A DNA stretch of 64,000 nt from assembly GCF_037392515.1 (NCBI RefSeq), contig NC_090291.1, forward strand, positions 40,655,501 to 40,719,500, in the 5' to 3' direction. Position numbers and translations under genes: made by a program. The notes below the pieces were generated by a model. It saw only the letters and a list, made by a program, of their open reading frames with translations. It was not told where the DNA came from and made no database searches. The stretch is from Haliotis asinina. Its lineage: Eukaryota; Mollusca; Gastropoda; Lepetellida; Haliotidae. Shown here piece after piece: positions 22,866 through 35,379 of this stretch. Each line of letters starts with the position of its first letter. Position 1 is the stretch's first letter.

Positions 22866-22990
22866 GGGGAGAAGGTGGGATTCTGTCATGTTTCTCTCTC
22901 TCCCTCTCTGTGTCTGTCTGTCTGTGTGGAGGGGAGAAGGTGGGCTTCTGTCATTTTGTGTGTGCGTGCGTGCGTGCGTGCGTGTGTGGA
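22755..22990. repeat. (GT)n microsatellite and related GTGC/CT tracts
   Basis: Pure (GT)n runs from about 22796 to 22862, flanked by TCTCTCTCTCCC, CTGTCTGTCTGTG and GTGCGTGCGTGCGTGCGTG tracts. Long frames across it (for example the 208-codon frame at 22624-23250) are artefacts of the repeat. Confidence 0.9.
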
Positions 22991-23250
22991 GGGAGAGGAG
23001 GTGGACTTCTGTCATTGTGTTTGCCTATGTGTGTGTTTACATGTGTATACTTTCGTGTCACTTTAGTTATGAGGATCATGAATGTATTTCGTCGATGTCA
23101 ATCTTCTCTATGTATGTTTGTACTTTTGCCTGTTTCCAGTCTATGCGAGCACACACAAACGCACACAGCACGTTGAAATATATCACTCTTCATACAGTGT
23201 GCGTGTATTGCATTGTAGTGTTTATGTATTCCTCTGTTTTAATTAACTGA

Positions 23251-24390
23251 GAAGCTAATACCACTCAGTGGCCATCAATGCTGTTGTTAACTGTTTCTAT
23301 CCTGATTTCTGTGGAATGTAAGACATTACAGGCAGGTGCGATGTCGATGCCTTCACTGCAGTGCCGGTGTCGGCAGCAAATAGCTTTCACAGTTACCGGT
23401 CTTGTACACATGAACAAACAGGCTTGATCGTCTGAGAAGTTTCCGGATGGGTCAGTTTCCAGAAGGCCGCCTGCACCTATGTAAGAGCTTGCAACTTGCG
23501 ACATGAGCGCATAGCAAACCTTATTGTGAACACCGATTGCCTTTCAGCTTCGAACACTTTCTTGAATGTTTCAAGATGTTTGACAAAAACACAAATCTGA
23601 AGATATTATTGAATATTTAATAAAATGCTCTCTACTATTTTTTCCACCTAATCAATCGATTTCAATGTTTTTATTGTTTGTGAACCTAAACTGCGTGTGT
23701 CAACGCAACTGACTGATTTTTCATTGATCGTCTGTCATGTGTCCTGGTTCAGTACGAAACGATTTCTTGGTTAACCTTTCCGTTTCAATTTTTCAATCAA
23801 GCACTAACTGTAAACATACACTATGTTGTCAGGTGTGTTATACAGTGTATTCCCAAGTCTTTCGGCTTTTCTTGTCTACAAATACCTTGGCATCTGTCTC
23901 CGAGTCACTTATTGACTTGAACTGTTCTGTTCTTTTAACTGCTCTACGGTTTGAAACCACATAATGCTGTTTTTATTGATGGCCATCAATGTTGTCGCAG
24001 TAGGTAACTACAAAACCGGATGTTTTTTGTTACCCAGCTCTTGACAGCCATTATCCCCATTTCATACCCAGCACAGTGATTTTACGCCAACAATTAAAAG
24101 CTATATTTGGGATCATTAGTCTTTATGAGTGTAAGCTAGAAATTGGTTCTATCTACTTTGCTTTTCATTGAGACGATTCCACAAACATATCGCAATGTCT
24201 GTACACTGAAGAACATCGAACTGGTCAATAGCAGTACATGATTGTCAAATGCTTGGCGACTACTAGCAAATATTGATATAAGCGTTCTCAGTTGTATAAA
24301 TGATGTCTCAGTAATGAAGCATAATGTTTGAAGCACGTACGAAATGATACATTTTCCTCATATTGTTCCCTTTGATTACAAATGAACAGA
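23251..24390. other. intergenic, no gene recognised
   Basis: Only short frames without domains, and no clear repeat. Confidence 0.35.
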
Positions 24391-24580
24391 CACATGAAGA
24401 ACAGGGTTAGAATTGATCCTCAGCAAAACCCATGCTTGTCGTAAAATGCGACTAACGGGATCGGGTGGTCAGGCTCGCTGTCTTGGTTTACACATGTCAT
24501 CGAATCCCACGTGCGTAGATCGATGCTCGTGGTGTTGATCATTGGATTATCTGGTCCATATTGCTGGAATATTGTCGAAG
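24391..24580 (+). mobile_element. SINE-A copy, central block shortened
   Basis: GAAGAACAGGGTTAGAATTG, CCCATGCTTGTCGTAAAATG, GATCGGGTGGTCAGGCTCGC, CATGTCATCGAATCCCACG, GATCGATGCTCG, ATCTGGTCCATATTGCTGG. A further GATATTGCTGGGATATTG tail-like piece follows at 24609-24635. Confidence 0.75.
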
Positions 24581-25504
24581 GTCTGGTTCACCACATGGAT
24601 AGAATGTGATATTGCTGGGATATTGATAAAATCATACTACATCATTCCTACCACGACGAACATAAACGCTTATTGCTTCATGTTAGCGAGGCCATTGTGT
24701 GGGATTTCGATCTGAACACAACAAATGCTGAGAATAATCATTCAGCAACGTGTGGCGGCTATGTTGACTGTCCATGCTCAAAAAAAGTTTCTTTCCACAT
24801 TTCTAGGAAACTGTCGCTAATGTGACGGATGTATAATCTGAAAATTGTGCATGTAATATATATATACTGAAGAGATCTGCAAATAGTAATTGTTCATCCA
24901 GCACATACATGCATTTATTCAAATACAATTATGTTTAAACAGACGGAGCTCTCTTAGAAAGTTGGGAACCACACAGGAAATGAATGGAAAAGGTGATCCA
25001 TCATTCTGTTGTCTGGTTTGTTTGCCTGCTGACATTCGTCAGCCAAACTGAGCACGATTCTTTTTATTCTGTCTGAAGCGACGTGTTGTGCTTTCAGACA
25101 AATCCATTTAAATGACACTGAAATAAATGAAAACAGACATATTTGCTGCATGGCATGTCAAGCACCAAAACATTCAATGTTAATGCAAACTTTCCATTTT
25201 TTATCTTAAAATATGTGTATTTTTAATGTGTGGCTTGATTTGTCGAATTTGCTAACAGCTGAGTATGGAACCCTCGAAAGGACACTGTCTCGTTGTCGCC
25301 CTCTCAGATTCAAACAAAATGAGACCGAAATTAACCAAAGCACGACAATGCATCAATCCGATAATGCGACAACGGGACCTTTTACTTGTGCAATTGTCTT
25401 AAATCATGTTATCAACACGTTTGTTAAATATTTTGACGATTGTTTGAACACGTAATTAATAGATTTTAAAAATACAAATCGCACATGCGTTTCTTTTTTC
25501 GATA

Positions 25505-25545
25505 GCTAGCTAGCTAGCAAGATAGATGATAGATAGATAGACAGA
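25505..25545. repeat. GCTA/GATA tetranucleotide repeats
   Basis: GCTAGCTAGCTAGC followed by GATAGATGATAGATAGATAG. Confidence 0.8.
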
Positions 25546-26835
25546 AGTATTTTAGTTGATACAGCCAGGGTTTTCCTATTAGTTTTATACATTTAAGCCA
25601 CATTTCTTGTTTAACATCCAGAATGTCAACTATTGACTCAACCAAATGATTTCTACTATTATCTGTGAGAGAACAGTGTAGAAATACGCGTTTCACAATA
25701 TGATAGGCAACTGTGCCACATTCATACTCAGGAGACTGAATGCTAAGTGTGCCGATACGTAGAAGTGCAGCAATATCACAGAAACATTCTGGCATTTTAT
25801 AACATGTAGGCCACAGTGTGTGAACATTTTAAGGATACCTTATAGTCAGATATCGTTCAAAATTAAGTCTTGATTTCGTCACAGAAGCACCATATGATCC
25901 GTCAGCTTTAAGTATACTTTCTTTAACCAGCACAGACCACTCAGCCTCCGTTACGAAGGAAGATTGGTTTACATAGTTGTGCAAACATATATCTAAGTCA
26001 TACATTGTTGCCAGATTAAGCATGTGGAACATTGGTGATGACTTGCTCAATCGTTCTTTCTTCAGTGATGAAGTATGTCTGTACTGACAAAGCCTATGCA
26101 CAAACCCTTTCTTAAATTTCAGTAAACATACTAAGTCAGGGCTGTGATCAGACACAGAATATGGGACGCTTGTATCAATGTAATAGCCTACAACACTACT
26201 GCGAAGTTCACGGTCTATGAACACATAGTCATACTTCTAACATTGCCACTTTTACCCCTAAATGTGTATATACAGCTGCTGTTTAGGGGCACGACTAAAC
26301 TAAGGTTACGTGCTGAGGTTACGTGCGCGCGCGCGAGAGAGAGAGAGACTTTGCCCTACCTCTTAAGTTATCGCGTACACATATATTGGCATTAAAATCA
26401 ACAAGTAAGATAGTTGTACCTAGTTGCGAGCATTCATCATACACGTCTACCATATCATACATGGCATCAAAGTACACACTGTCTAAGACGTTTGGTGACG
26501 GTAAACGAACGCCAATAATGTACAGGGGTGTACCGGTTTTGATTAATTTAGCACCAGTGATATGGTTGCTTACATTTACATCAACATCACTGATACTCTG
26601 TCATATACTCTTTCTCACAAACAGAGCAACACCGCCTGCAACTCATTTTTGAGGAATTTTGTAAACACCTTAAAGTCATTGTGTAGAGTCTCAAGGACAT
26701 GCCACTGAGAGGGTCTAGTTAGTGTTCACTCAGAACCATGACATCACTGTATCTAGCTTGGCTTCAGTGTCGCCAAGACAGATCTGAACTCCACGAACAA
26801 GTGGTAAAGCAAAGCACCATTGTAATAAGGCACCA
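25510..26835 (-). mobile_element. LINE remnant, reverse transcriptase domain deleted
   Basis: Reading down the - strand, endonuclease pieces appear first: GGVALFVRKSI near 26630, SISDVDVNVSNHITGAKLIK, a diverged LLVDFNANI (for GGDFNA) near 26400, and then VSDHSPDLVCLLKFKK (SDH motif) near 26130. The chain then passes straight into a C-terminal type segment (AEWSVLVKESILKADGSYGA, TKSRLNFERYL) and ends in CGTVAYHIVKRVFLHCSLTD and EMWLKC at 25514-25795. The RT domain is absent, so it is an internally deleted, dead copy with stops and shifts. Confidence 0.6.
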
Positions 26836-27064
26836 TTGAAGAATATACATGGTTGTTGAGGTCATGAACGGGTTTGTTCGTTGTACCAAACTTTTCCGGG
26901 AATCCATTCGCGACACAAGACATTACCAGAAATCATCACGGAGATTGTGAATAGTTTGTCACGATACAGCGATTATTATCGGATATGTATCATGTCCAGT
27001 GTCCCAGTGTTTTAATAATAGTGCATTTGTGACAGTAACATCCCGTGATTTGGCGTAGTTAAGG

Positions 27065-27460
27065 AACTGCGTCTTCCGCAGAAACTACCAATGTATCCAG
27101 GATGGGAAAATCTAAGAAACTTCGAATGCACCTAGAATTGGAAAACTAAGAAACTACCAATGCATCTTGGATGGGAAAACGAAGGCAGGGTAACAAAGAT
27201 ACTACTCACGCATCTAGCACAGTAGGAAGCTAAGAAACTGCCCATGCATTTGGGACAGGGCAACTAAGAAACTACCAATGCATCTTAGACAGAAAAAAAT
27301 AAGAAACCACAATTCATCTTAGGCAGGATAAATTAGAAACCACTGATGCATCCTAGGCAGGATAAATAAGAAACCACTGATGCATCCTAGGCAGGATAAA
27401 TAAGAAACCACTGATGCATGTAAGGCAGGGCAACTAAAAATTTACTAATGCGCATTTCCC
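27065..27460. repeat. 34-bp minisatellite (array 1)
   Basis: About eleven units of the form AACTAAGAAACTACCAATGC + ATCTTGGACAGGG. The period is exactly 34 bp in the clean part (27361 to 27395). The unit is clearly related to the 34-bp array at 48352-48900 inside paralog 2. Confidence 0.8.
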
Positions 27461-28160
27461 ATCTTGTTACGCTTTTGTCTGAATAATTGACTTTTGATGT
27501 TGACGACAGTAAGACAGGATATGCTCAGTTCTTCCCGAACACCTGGTATCATCACTATTTTATAGTCAACAAAAGGTATAAAAGATAATTATGCAGCAAT
27601 TGGTTGCTTGTTTTCATTACCCATGCCATTTCTTTTATGCCTTGACAATCCCGATTGATGTTCAGCTCGCTTGATTTTCCTTAAGGGGCTAAAAACTACA
27701 AGGAAACCCTTGAGCAATCTGAATAGAAACATTGTCACCCTTACAAATATTTAGTATTCCATGTATACAATTCGAAACATTTCACACTGTGGTAATTGTG
27801 TATTTTGGGATTTTATAACTTGTATTACGTGATGGGTTAGGCTATTTATACAGCTAATCATAGAAAACATTGTTTAGCGTTCAGCCAGAACTAGTTTAAT
27901 TCCTAGTTTGTTTCTTCATATCCATATGCCACATGCCTCAGAAGAAACAGTTGATAAATTGAATGTGCATAGTTATGGGAAATGCCGTTCACAACTAAAA
28001 GACCGGATATGGACTCTCTGAAATATTGATTACGTTGCTGCAAGCGTAATATGACTTGGTGTAAATTATATAAATGTCTCCCCGAATTTATTTATGGATC
28101 ATGGAAACCCAGGTATCTTTGTCTAAAATGTTTTGGGAATCCCAACTTTATTGCTAAGCG
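27461..28160. other. intergenic, no gene recognised
   Basis: AT-rich, with no domain-bearing frame and no visible repeat. Confidence 0.35.
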
Positions 28161-28164
28161 GTCA

Positions 28165-28260
28165 GGCCCCCGATCCATAAAGCGTTCGTAACATTACGGT
28201 CTATCGTAAACTCTATACTACATTTAGCTTACGGACGACGTAGTGTTACGAACACTTTGC
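28165..28260. mobile_element. palindromic MITE-like element
   Basis: GATCCATAAAGCGTTCGTAA near the left end is complementary to GTGTTACGAACACTTTGCCC near the right end, and TCGTAAACTCTATACTACAT lies between. About 95 bp, non-coding. Confidence 0.5.
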
Positions 28261-28369
28261 CCAGGATCTGAAAGATTGAAATGAAGCACCAGTATGCTTC
28301 ATTGACAATGCGGAACGGGGACTATGTGTTCAGCTGGGTCTGGGCGTATGCATGTACGTCCCGATTCTT

Positions 28370-28580
28370 GATAACGCGATATCTCATGAACTGTTGTACT
28401 CAATGTCTTCGAAATTGGTGACAGCCTTCATTTGGGGATTACACAGACTCCAGTCAATTTCGGTGACCCTCTCCATTTTTTGACCGATGACCCCTTTTCA
28501 AACTGATGTAATTCAATATTTTGCACCAATGTCTTCAAATGTGGTGACAGCCTTCATTGCCAATTTACGCGAATATCGTT
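28370..28580. repeat. imperfect direct repeat
   Basis: CAATGTCTTCGAAATTGGTG plus ACAGCCTTCATT at about 28401 recurs as CAATGTCTTCAAATGTGGTG plus ACAGCCTTCATT at about 28528, a spacing of about 127 bp. Two units only. Confidence 0.55.
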
Positions 28581-29247
28581 CTTTGAAATTTTGTATTCTT
28601 TTTGAAGATTTAGACATAATTTACAATCACCTGTTTTGAATATATTACTTGTTAAGATATGAAAAGAATGTGTCCCCAGACTAAAGACTATATTGCCATT
28701 TCGTACTAATTTGATGTCAGGAATTAATATGAATGGTGTCAGGGTAGGGTAGGGTAAGCGGGGTCGGGGTACCCGGGTAGAAAATTTGGACCCGTCACAG
28801 CCCTAATACACACTGACAGTGGGTACCTGCATCTGTAATTTCATATATATATAGATTTTGAGGACTGACCATGACTAAACTCTCCACCACATAAAAGGTA
28901 ATCATCTGTGAGATCAAAAGATAAATAGCGAATATGTAACAGTCACATTTTATATTTCATTCTTCTCTAGCTGTGGCAGGCATTGCCATGTTATTGGCAA
29001 AGACTATTTGTATATAGACTATGTATCCAGCAAACAGAGAACAAAATGACCTGATTGTACGCAACAGGAGATGCACATACTGACGTAATTCCAAAATCTT
29101 GACGGTTACATGTGAACGAACATAACTGACAATTCATGTGTTGATTAAAAAAGAAGCAAGATGCAATTACAAATATGACGATAAGTCCAATGACGGCAAG
29201 TAACCGTACATGCATAGAAGAGTTTAGGCTTTTTATGCTTTGCAGTG

Positions 29248-29294
29248 GTGTATGTGTGCGCGTGCGTGTGCGCGTGCGTGTGCGCGTGTGCGTT
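29248..29294. repeat. GTGCGC-rich simple repeat
   Basis: GTGCGCGTGCGTGTGCGCG run. Confidence 0.8.
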
Positions 29295-29989
29295 TGGTGG
29301 GGGTGGGATGGGTGGGTGATGATTTTCCATGGAGTTGTATCAAAAAAGTTGGAGTTCAAAATAAGCACTGGTCCGGAGGCCCGGTGCCGGTTATTGTATC
29401 GGGCAGGCAGTTTAAAATACACTATGGCCTTCAGTAAATTATTTGTCAATTAGTTTTTGCCAAGTACAAAATCAATGACAAAGACACCAACAACCCGGAA
29501 ATGTCGTGGAGTCGCATCGATGCATCTCGAACAACTTTGTCAATACTGGATACAGATCCATTAACAAGCGTGTGAACCAGGTCAGCCCAGTGGAGGTTAC
29601 GGATGTAGCTGGCGCAAACGGAGATTGCACTGTTACATGGAGACAAAGATTCGATATACCCCGCCACGGTAGATTTAATCCTGTTGATCGCATGTCAAAT
29701 GGAACACCTCATTATAAACATTACAAAAAAGTACCATTACCCTATTATTTATGGATCAAATTTTCGATCTTCGTTTCATGTGAATTTTGTTTTTTACCAC
29801 CTTGTATACATCATTCCAATGTTCACTGTCAACAGTTCTCTTTGAACCTAACCCTGGATGAAATAACACAGACACAAAGCTTCTTGGACCGATAAATTTG
29901 AGAATGGCAGTCTTGTTCATTGATCCGATCCGTTTGGAAATATTTCACCCTGGGGGATAGTTCACATTCTTCTCCGTAAAAATCACCAT

Positions 29990-30720
29990 AATCTCTGGGC
30001 CATACATTATGAACGGCCCCTTTGCTTCGGCGCAAAATGGATTTAGAAAAATGTTACTTTATAACTGATACCATCCTCGTCTTGAAGATACATGTCCTTT
30101 AACTAAGTAGGAGAAATTATACTGCTCTTGATTTCTCAAAAGGCTTCCGAAATTGTGTGGGGAGTTGACTTGTCGCATTAAGTACGAAACTGCGGTGTTA
30201 AATATTTCCAACTAGTTCAAATATGTATGCAGTTATGAGATTATATGTGTCCATAAATGGTGGTGTACTAGAGTATGCGCATTTTGCATGTTATTTAGGA
30301 GTGCGGAAAGGATATAGTTTGTCACCTCTATTGGCCTATTTCTTCATCAGTGATCTTGAAACGTTCCTATTTCAAGACGGATGCCAGACTGTTGGAATTT
30401 TCATATTTGGAAATGGGATGTAGACTGTCCAAAAACTGAAGGTAATCATTATGTTTGGAAAATAACGAATTTGGGATTGTACATGCTAATGTGTTATATG
30501 TGTTGAAACGGAAACCTTTGGTCTGCAATCAAATGTCGAATCAGAGAGTGTATAGAAAGCCATGTTCTGTCTTTTTAAGAAACCAAGAAAGTATAGTGCC
30601 CGTTTTGACTGATTACTTGGGGCTTTTCACCGATATTATATGGGCTTACGAAATTATATACATGGTTTATGAGGAATTAGGTAGATTATCCTTATCGATT
30701 TTTGAAGCTGAGGCGTTTTA
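29990..30720 (+). mobile_element. LINE reverse transcriptase remnant
   Basis: Near 30013 the sequence reads FASAQNGFRK (RT motif region AQxGFRxG). Near 30110 it gives ALDFSKGF (for DFSKAFD). At 30223-30420 MRLYVSINGGVLEYAHFACY + LGVRKGYSLSPLLAYFFISD + LETFL matches the RT thumb/palm segment GVRQGCxLSPxLFxxFINDLE. Downstream scraps to about 30720 are less certain. Frames change several times; the copy is old and truncated at both ends. Confidence 0.6.
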
Positions 30721-31235
30721 GATTCTGGAAGAAACGATGAAGACCTAGGCATTCCTCGAAGGTATCGATGATTATCTGTCAGTTTGCTCATTTGCAATCT
30801 GTCTGTAATAAAGTCTGGATAAGTGAAACGGAGCCTCGCTTACAGATTTACGGTGGTAAGCATACTAGTATATCAAGAACCAGTTCTGGTTCAAAATTGC
30901 GCGACCGCCAAATATGACTTTCCTTGACCAGACCAGAGGTGGTTGGCTAATTTGGGCATGGGTAGGTAGAAAATTTGTTATCCCGGCAAGATGTTATGGG
31001 TTCCTTAGTGTCTGCTGGCAACTTTGAGACCTTTCGAAAAGGTATGAGACGTTGAGACCATCTGCACGTATAGAATACACTCTTTTTTTATCAAAACTGG
31101 AGGTCTGATGTCGAGAGGAGATATTCCTTCATTTGAAAACGTTCCCATTATCCTATCCTGAAATATAGAACTTGTAACGATAATTTACTTGTCGAAGTTG
31201 GCCTTTGGTTTGGCATAGAGATCTTTAAATTCAAA

Positions 31236-31755
31236 CACAGGCAAACTGTAGCGCAAATGGGTTGCGCGGCATAGAGAAAATGACCAGTTTTCTTACATGC
31301 AAGTGAAGGTTGGCAATGTACTTTCCTCGTTTCGGTTCGAAAAATATTTTTCATGTCAAAATAAAATAACATCATCAGAGGTATACATCCAGTTCTTCAG
31401 TGGGTTGTGCTTGCACATTTCCAACCCCATGTTGAACAATTAAATATGGTTTATTTAATATTTTAAGCTCAACTCGTGGCATATCAGACCGTTCTTCGCC
31501 TCCATTCCTCCTTCCAGCTTCCGGTTCAACGGAGTGAAGGAACAGGAGAGTACTACTCCATATGGAATACTTACAGTTATCTGAGAGCACAACTAAATGA
31601 GGAAATGGGAGTGTACCTTTGATGGTGTCGATATTTTATTTTGATCCGAAGCGATGGAAGCACGTAGTCAACCTTTGCTCGCTTCACTCTCATATAACTA
31701 GACTTGTCATATTCTCTATGCTGCGCAACGCCATTTGCGCTAAAGTTTGCCTGTG
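31236..31755. mobile_element. MITE with ~90-bp terminal inverted repeats
   Basis: Left end CACAGGCAAACTGTAGCGCA, then GGTTGCGCGGCATAGAGAAA and ATGACCAGT. The right end is the complement: GACTTGTCATATTCTCTATG, CTGCGCAACGCCATTTGCGC and GTTTGCCTGTG. About 520 bp, with no transposase. A 190-bp relative with the same termini is at 38086-38275. Confidence 0.7.
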
Positions 31756-33480
31756 ATTTTAGTACCTATTTAAATGTGAAAATTTCTATTTATCCAGATA
31801 CACATTTATTTCAAATAGATATAGATGTACACAGTTCCCTAAAATAATAAAATTATAAAATATGTTGAGTGCCACATATGTACAAGAAATCAAGAACCTT
31901 GCAAATTCATATGTATAATAGATAAAAACCTTTGAGTGTGACTGTTTATATGTATGTCGAATTTCTACTTCGGCTTTTATGTTTATCTGTTTATATTTAA
32001 ATATTTATGGTTGTTTTCAAGCAAACTGACGTAATGTCGTTTGTGTTACTTTCTCAATACAGCCTTCAGTCTGTATTTTGTTGTAACATTAACAGTCACT
32101 GTATTAATTTCAGTGTTTGTATTAATGTACATGTTTTTGTTGTGACGCTTCATTCATCACCCTTTTCCATAACACTTTCAAGGATGTTTTATTTTACATT
32201 CGTCAAGGCAATTTTGTCTTTTATCCCCAGTACAAACCGGTTATTTTTGTTCGTTTGCACGGTTGGTGTCATGTACTATCAACCAAGTCAGTTTGTCAGA
32301 TCATTTTGTCGTCTCCCATGATAGCGTAGGTCTCTCCTAGTCATATGGCTGTAATATTAACTATTTAATTTTGAATATCAACTCACTTCCTATAGGCTTC
32401 TGGGAACCTGAATTAACAACTAACATCCAGTACTAGTTTCAAAGAAGAGACATCAGTTGTAGAAGATAAGTTTTGGTAGAAGATCGTTTTTGAACGTTTT
32501 GAGTAATAGCTGATTGGCCAATGTTTTCTGACTACTTTCATCTCCCCTAATGGTAAACAATTAAATTATTTTTGTTCATGAGTTTTTCTTACAACATAAA
32601 GTCTACTAAAATGCCACCAAGAAACAGTTTTTACTTATGCATTGCAGAATGTAAAGCCATAAATATTAGCACAACAGTTTATGTGTTTTTTATGCCGTAA
32701 TGGTATCACTCGTTCTCTTTTCCATCACCCTTGTTCATTTAGATGTATTCTATACAAATGAAGTTGTTACAGCTGGCGTTTAGTTTTCAATTTCTTTTGA
32801 AGGACAAATTAAGCAACGTATTCGATCATAAACAGAAGTGCACCCTCGTATCTTTTGAGATAAAAAAATCACCCCTCGATAAAAGTGAGAAAACTCCTCA
32901 CTCCTCAACAAGCCTCAGTGTATATTTACTTTTATCAACGCGTGATGATATGTATGATATCAAAAGAAATATCGTCTGAGATTCTCTATGTAACGAAGAA
33001 TATAGTTTCGTGAAAAGGGAACTGGGATGGGCATTAATAAATTATTTCGGAATACGTGGCGTAGCTTGCCTTTCAGTTTGTTAAATATTTACATCTTCAG
33101 CATTGAAAATAGCCCCGAAAAATATGCACAGCTGCAATATGCGACACTCACTGGACACAACAATCCAGTGATCAGCCTCATGAGCATCGATATAAGTTAA
33201 TGTTTTCATCCATAAATGAATCAATTCTAGATCTTCAAAAAGTATTGTAATCCTCCCAGTTACTGGCTCTCCGTTTATACGTGTATGATTCAATATTTGG
33301 AATAATTAGAATAGGCCAGAATAATGGGAATAGGCCAGAGAACCTGATCAGTCGTGTTCTGGTTTTGGTTTTCGTATAAATAATGGTATCAAGTTGTAAT
33401 ACATTAGTGAAATTACTGTTAGAAGTACCGCTCAAGAGCATAAATAACCATTTCAGCCTGAAAGATCTGACTTATCATTG
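31756..33480. other. AT-rich intergenic stretch, no gene recognised
   Basis: Frames of up to 104 codons (32007-32321) are Phe/Val/Ile-rich by composition and lack a domain. Nothing else noted. Confidence 0.35.
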
Positions 33481-33486
33481 CTGAAG

Positions 33487-33565
33487 ATGGTCCGTGTTGT
33501 TTGTTCCATGTTGTGTGTTCTATGTTGTGTGTTCCATGTTGTTTGTTCCATGTTGTTTGTTCCAT
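33487..33565. repeat. 14-bp minisatellite
   Basis: Five or so units of GTTCCATGTTGTGT / GTTCCATGTTGTTT. Confidence 0.8.
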
Positions 33566-33896
33566 TATGATGGATAAGTTTTCTGCAGCTGTTGCTGACC
33601 ATCTGACGTACAAAACCCCATAGTTCCTCCATTGAAACAATGTGGACTTAATCTCAAATGTTTGTATCCGTTCAATATCCTTTAACAAAAAATGGCAGAT
33701 ATATCAAACAGATCCCGAATTTTTGCTATTTATGGATTCTTGGCATTTATAACTTTCTCGGTTTCCATGGAAACTAACTGGACTTAGTTTGACGCGACTA
33801 GACTCGATAATTACAAACCTTGGGATTTTGCTGTGTGTTTCGTTAGACAACATACAAATAAAATTAAAAAATTTTCATTACAATTGGACCAAACAA

Positions 33897-34012
33897 AAAG
33901 TGAGTGAGTGAGTGAGTGAGTTTTACTCCGTTTTTAGCAATATTCCGGCAACATCAGAAGTAGACTTCACACATTCTACTCATGTGGGGATTCGTACCGG
34001 ATCTTCGGCGTG
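33897..34012 (-). mobile_element. SINE-B copy, head-truncated
   Basis: (GAGT)5, GTTTTACTCCG, AGCAATATTCCGGCAACAT, TTCACACATTCTACTCATGT, GGGGATTCGTACC and CTTCGGCGTGAGG; the A box region is missing. Confidence 0.75.
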
Positions 34013-34339
34013 AGGACATATTTTTGCTTTACTGTGCATATTGTTCAAAACCATTTTGTCAATTTCCTCTGTTGTTTATGAATTATTCAACAGTCTGTCC
34101 CATCGAGATAACTGGGTAAAATATGTGGTTTGATTATGTTTTATTGAGTGGCATGAATTGCAGATTAAATGCATGGAGTTATCGGAATTGTGCAGCAGAT
34201 GTACTTGAGTGGGCTCGAGAAAGGCAAGACCGCATTTTGACCAGCAATATGTTCCTCACTACCTCGAATGGCTCTATTGTCAAGGCACTGGAGATGTCGT
34301 CTACATTTCGGAGTGGTTAACTAGCTGTATTATACTTAC

Positions 34340-34485
34340 TCTGTTTACTCAGCAATATTCCAGCTATATGGCGGCGGTCTATACCAGACAATCAAGCGAT
34401 CAATAGCATGAGCATCGATCTACGCAATGGGGATACTATGACAACTAAGTCAGCAAGCTTGATCACTCGATCCCGGTAGTGTCCA
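34340..34485 (-). mobile_element. SINE-A copy, 5' and 3' truncated
   Basis: CAGCAATATTCCAGCTATAT, GGCGGCGGTCTATACCAGAC, GCATGAGCATCGATCTACGC, AAGTCAGCAAGCTTGATCAC and TCGATCCCGG in order. Confidence 0.75.
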
Positions 34486-34522
34486 GATATTATATTCCAA
34501 TTGTTTTTTCAAGTACACGTTC

Positions 34523-34660
34523 CCCGTGAAGATATCGGTTAGGACTGACTTCAGCAACCCATGCTTGTTGTAAGAAACGACTAACGGGATAGGGCGGTCA
34601 GGCTGGCTGACTTGGTAGACAGTGATGTTGCCGATGCTCATGTTGTTAACCACTGGAACG
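34523..34660 (+). mobile_element. SINE-A copy, 3' truncated
   Basis: CCCGTGAAGATATCGGTTAG, TTCAGCAACCCATGCTTG, GACTAACGGGATAGGGCGGT, GACTTGGTAGACAGTG and GATGCTCATGTTGTTAACCA. It stands head-to-head with the copy at 34340-34485. Confidence 0.75.
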
Positions 34661-35104
34661 CAGTCAAGGGAAAGTGTTCTTTTAAACTGTCTGTCTACAA
34701 AGGACATTGAAGATCACAGTTTTAGAATAATACCAATCTGATTTAAATGAAAATAGAAAGATAGACAATAGATCCAGCCTTGAAGCCAGGCTATAAACCA
34801 GATATTAATCTCCATATTTTCTTAGATTTTAGTTTAGAACGCTCTATATGAATGCCACAAAGGTCTTTGTATTCTGAACTAGTCCGACCAGAGTGGCCGA
34901 AATTGATTCGGACGGGTCTCTCGCCTTGTCTCAGAGTAAAGCATACCAATACGAATGAAATTAATCCCGTTACAAATCTGAAAGACGCATTTTAAATGAA
35001 ACTGTGAGCAGCATGATACTTAAGTTGTTACCAATGTGTATTTTGTTTCCTTAACCTCCATACATTTCAAAGAAAAGCCATTGCAAACAACTGCTCATCA
35101 AAGA

Positions 35105-35375
35105 GAACATGCACCACCATCACTCACGATCTTACAGCTCAGAGAAAACCACGGTAAACAACTACCTAGAGACACCTGAGGATAATGGACTTTGAAACAA
35201 AACACTAATTTTTCATAAATGAGAGAAGGCGCTACCATCGTCCACGGTCTCACAGCTCAAAGAAATCCATTACAAACCCCTTGTCCCGTGACACCTGAGG
35301 ACAATGGTCGTTTAAACAGAACATAAGTTATTCATAAATGAGACAATGCACCACTATCGTTCACGATCTCACAAC
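35105..35375. repeat. 119-bp tandem repeat, ~2.3 units
   Basis: CACGATCTTACAGCTCAGAG / CACGGTCTCACAGCTCAAAG / CACGATCTCACAAC recur at 35124, 35243 and 35362, together with GACACCTGAGGA(T/C)AATGG and TTCATAAATGAGA. Confidence 0.7.
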
Positions 35376-35379
35376 AGGC

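Noticed and set aside
22624-23250. 208-codon Cys/Val-rich frame and its opposite-strand Thr/His partner
   Set aside because: Translation of (GT)n and related simple repeats.
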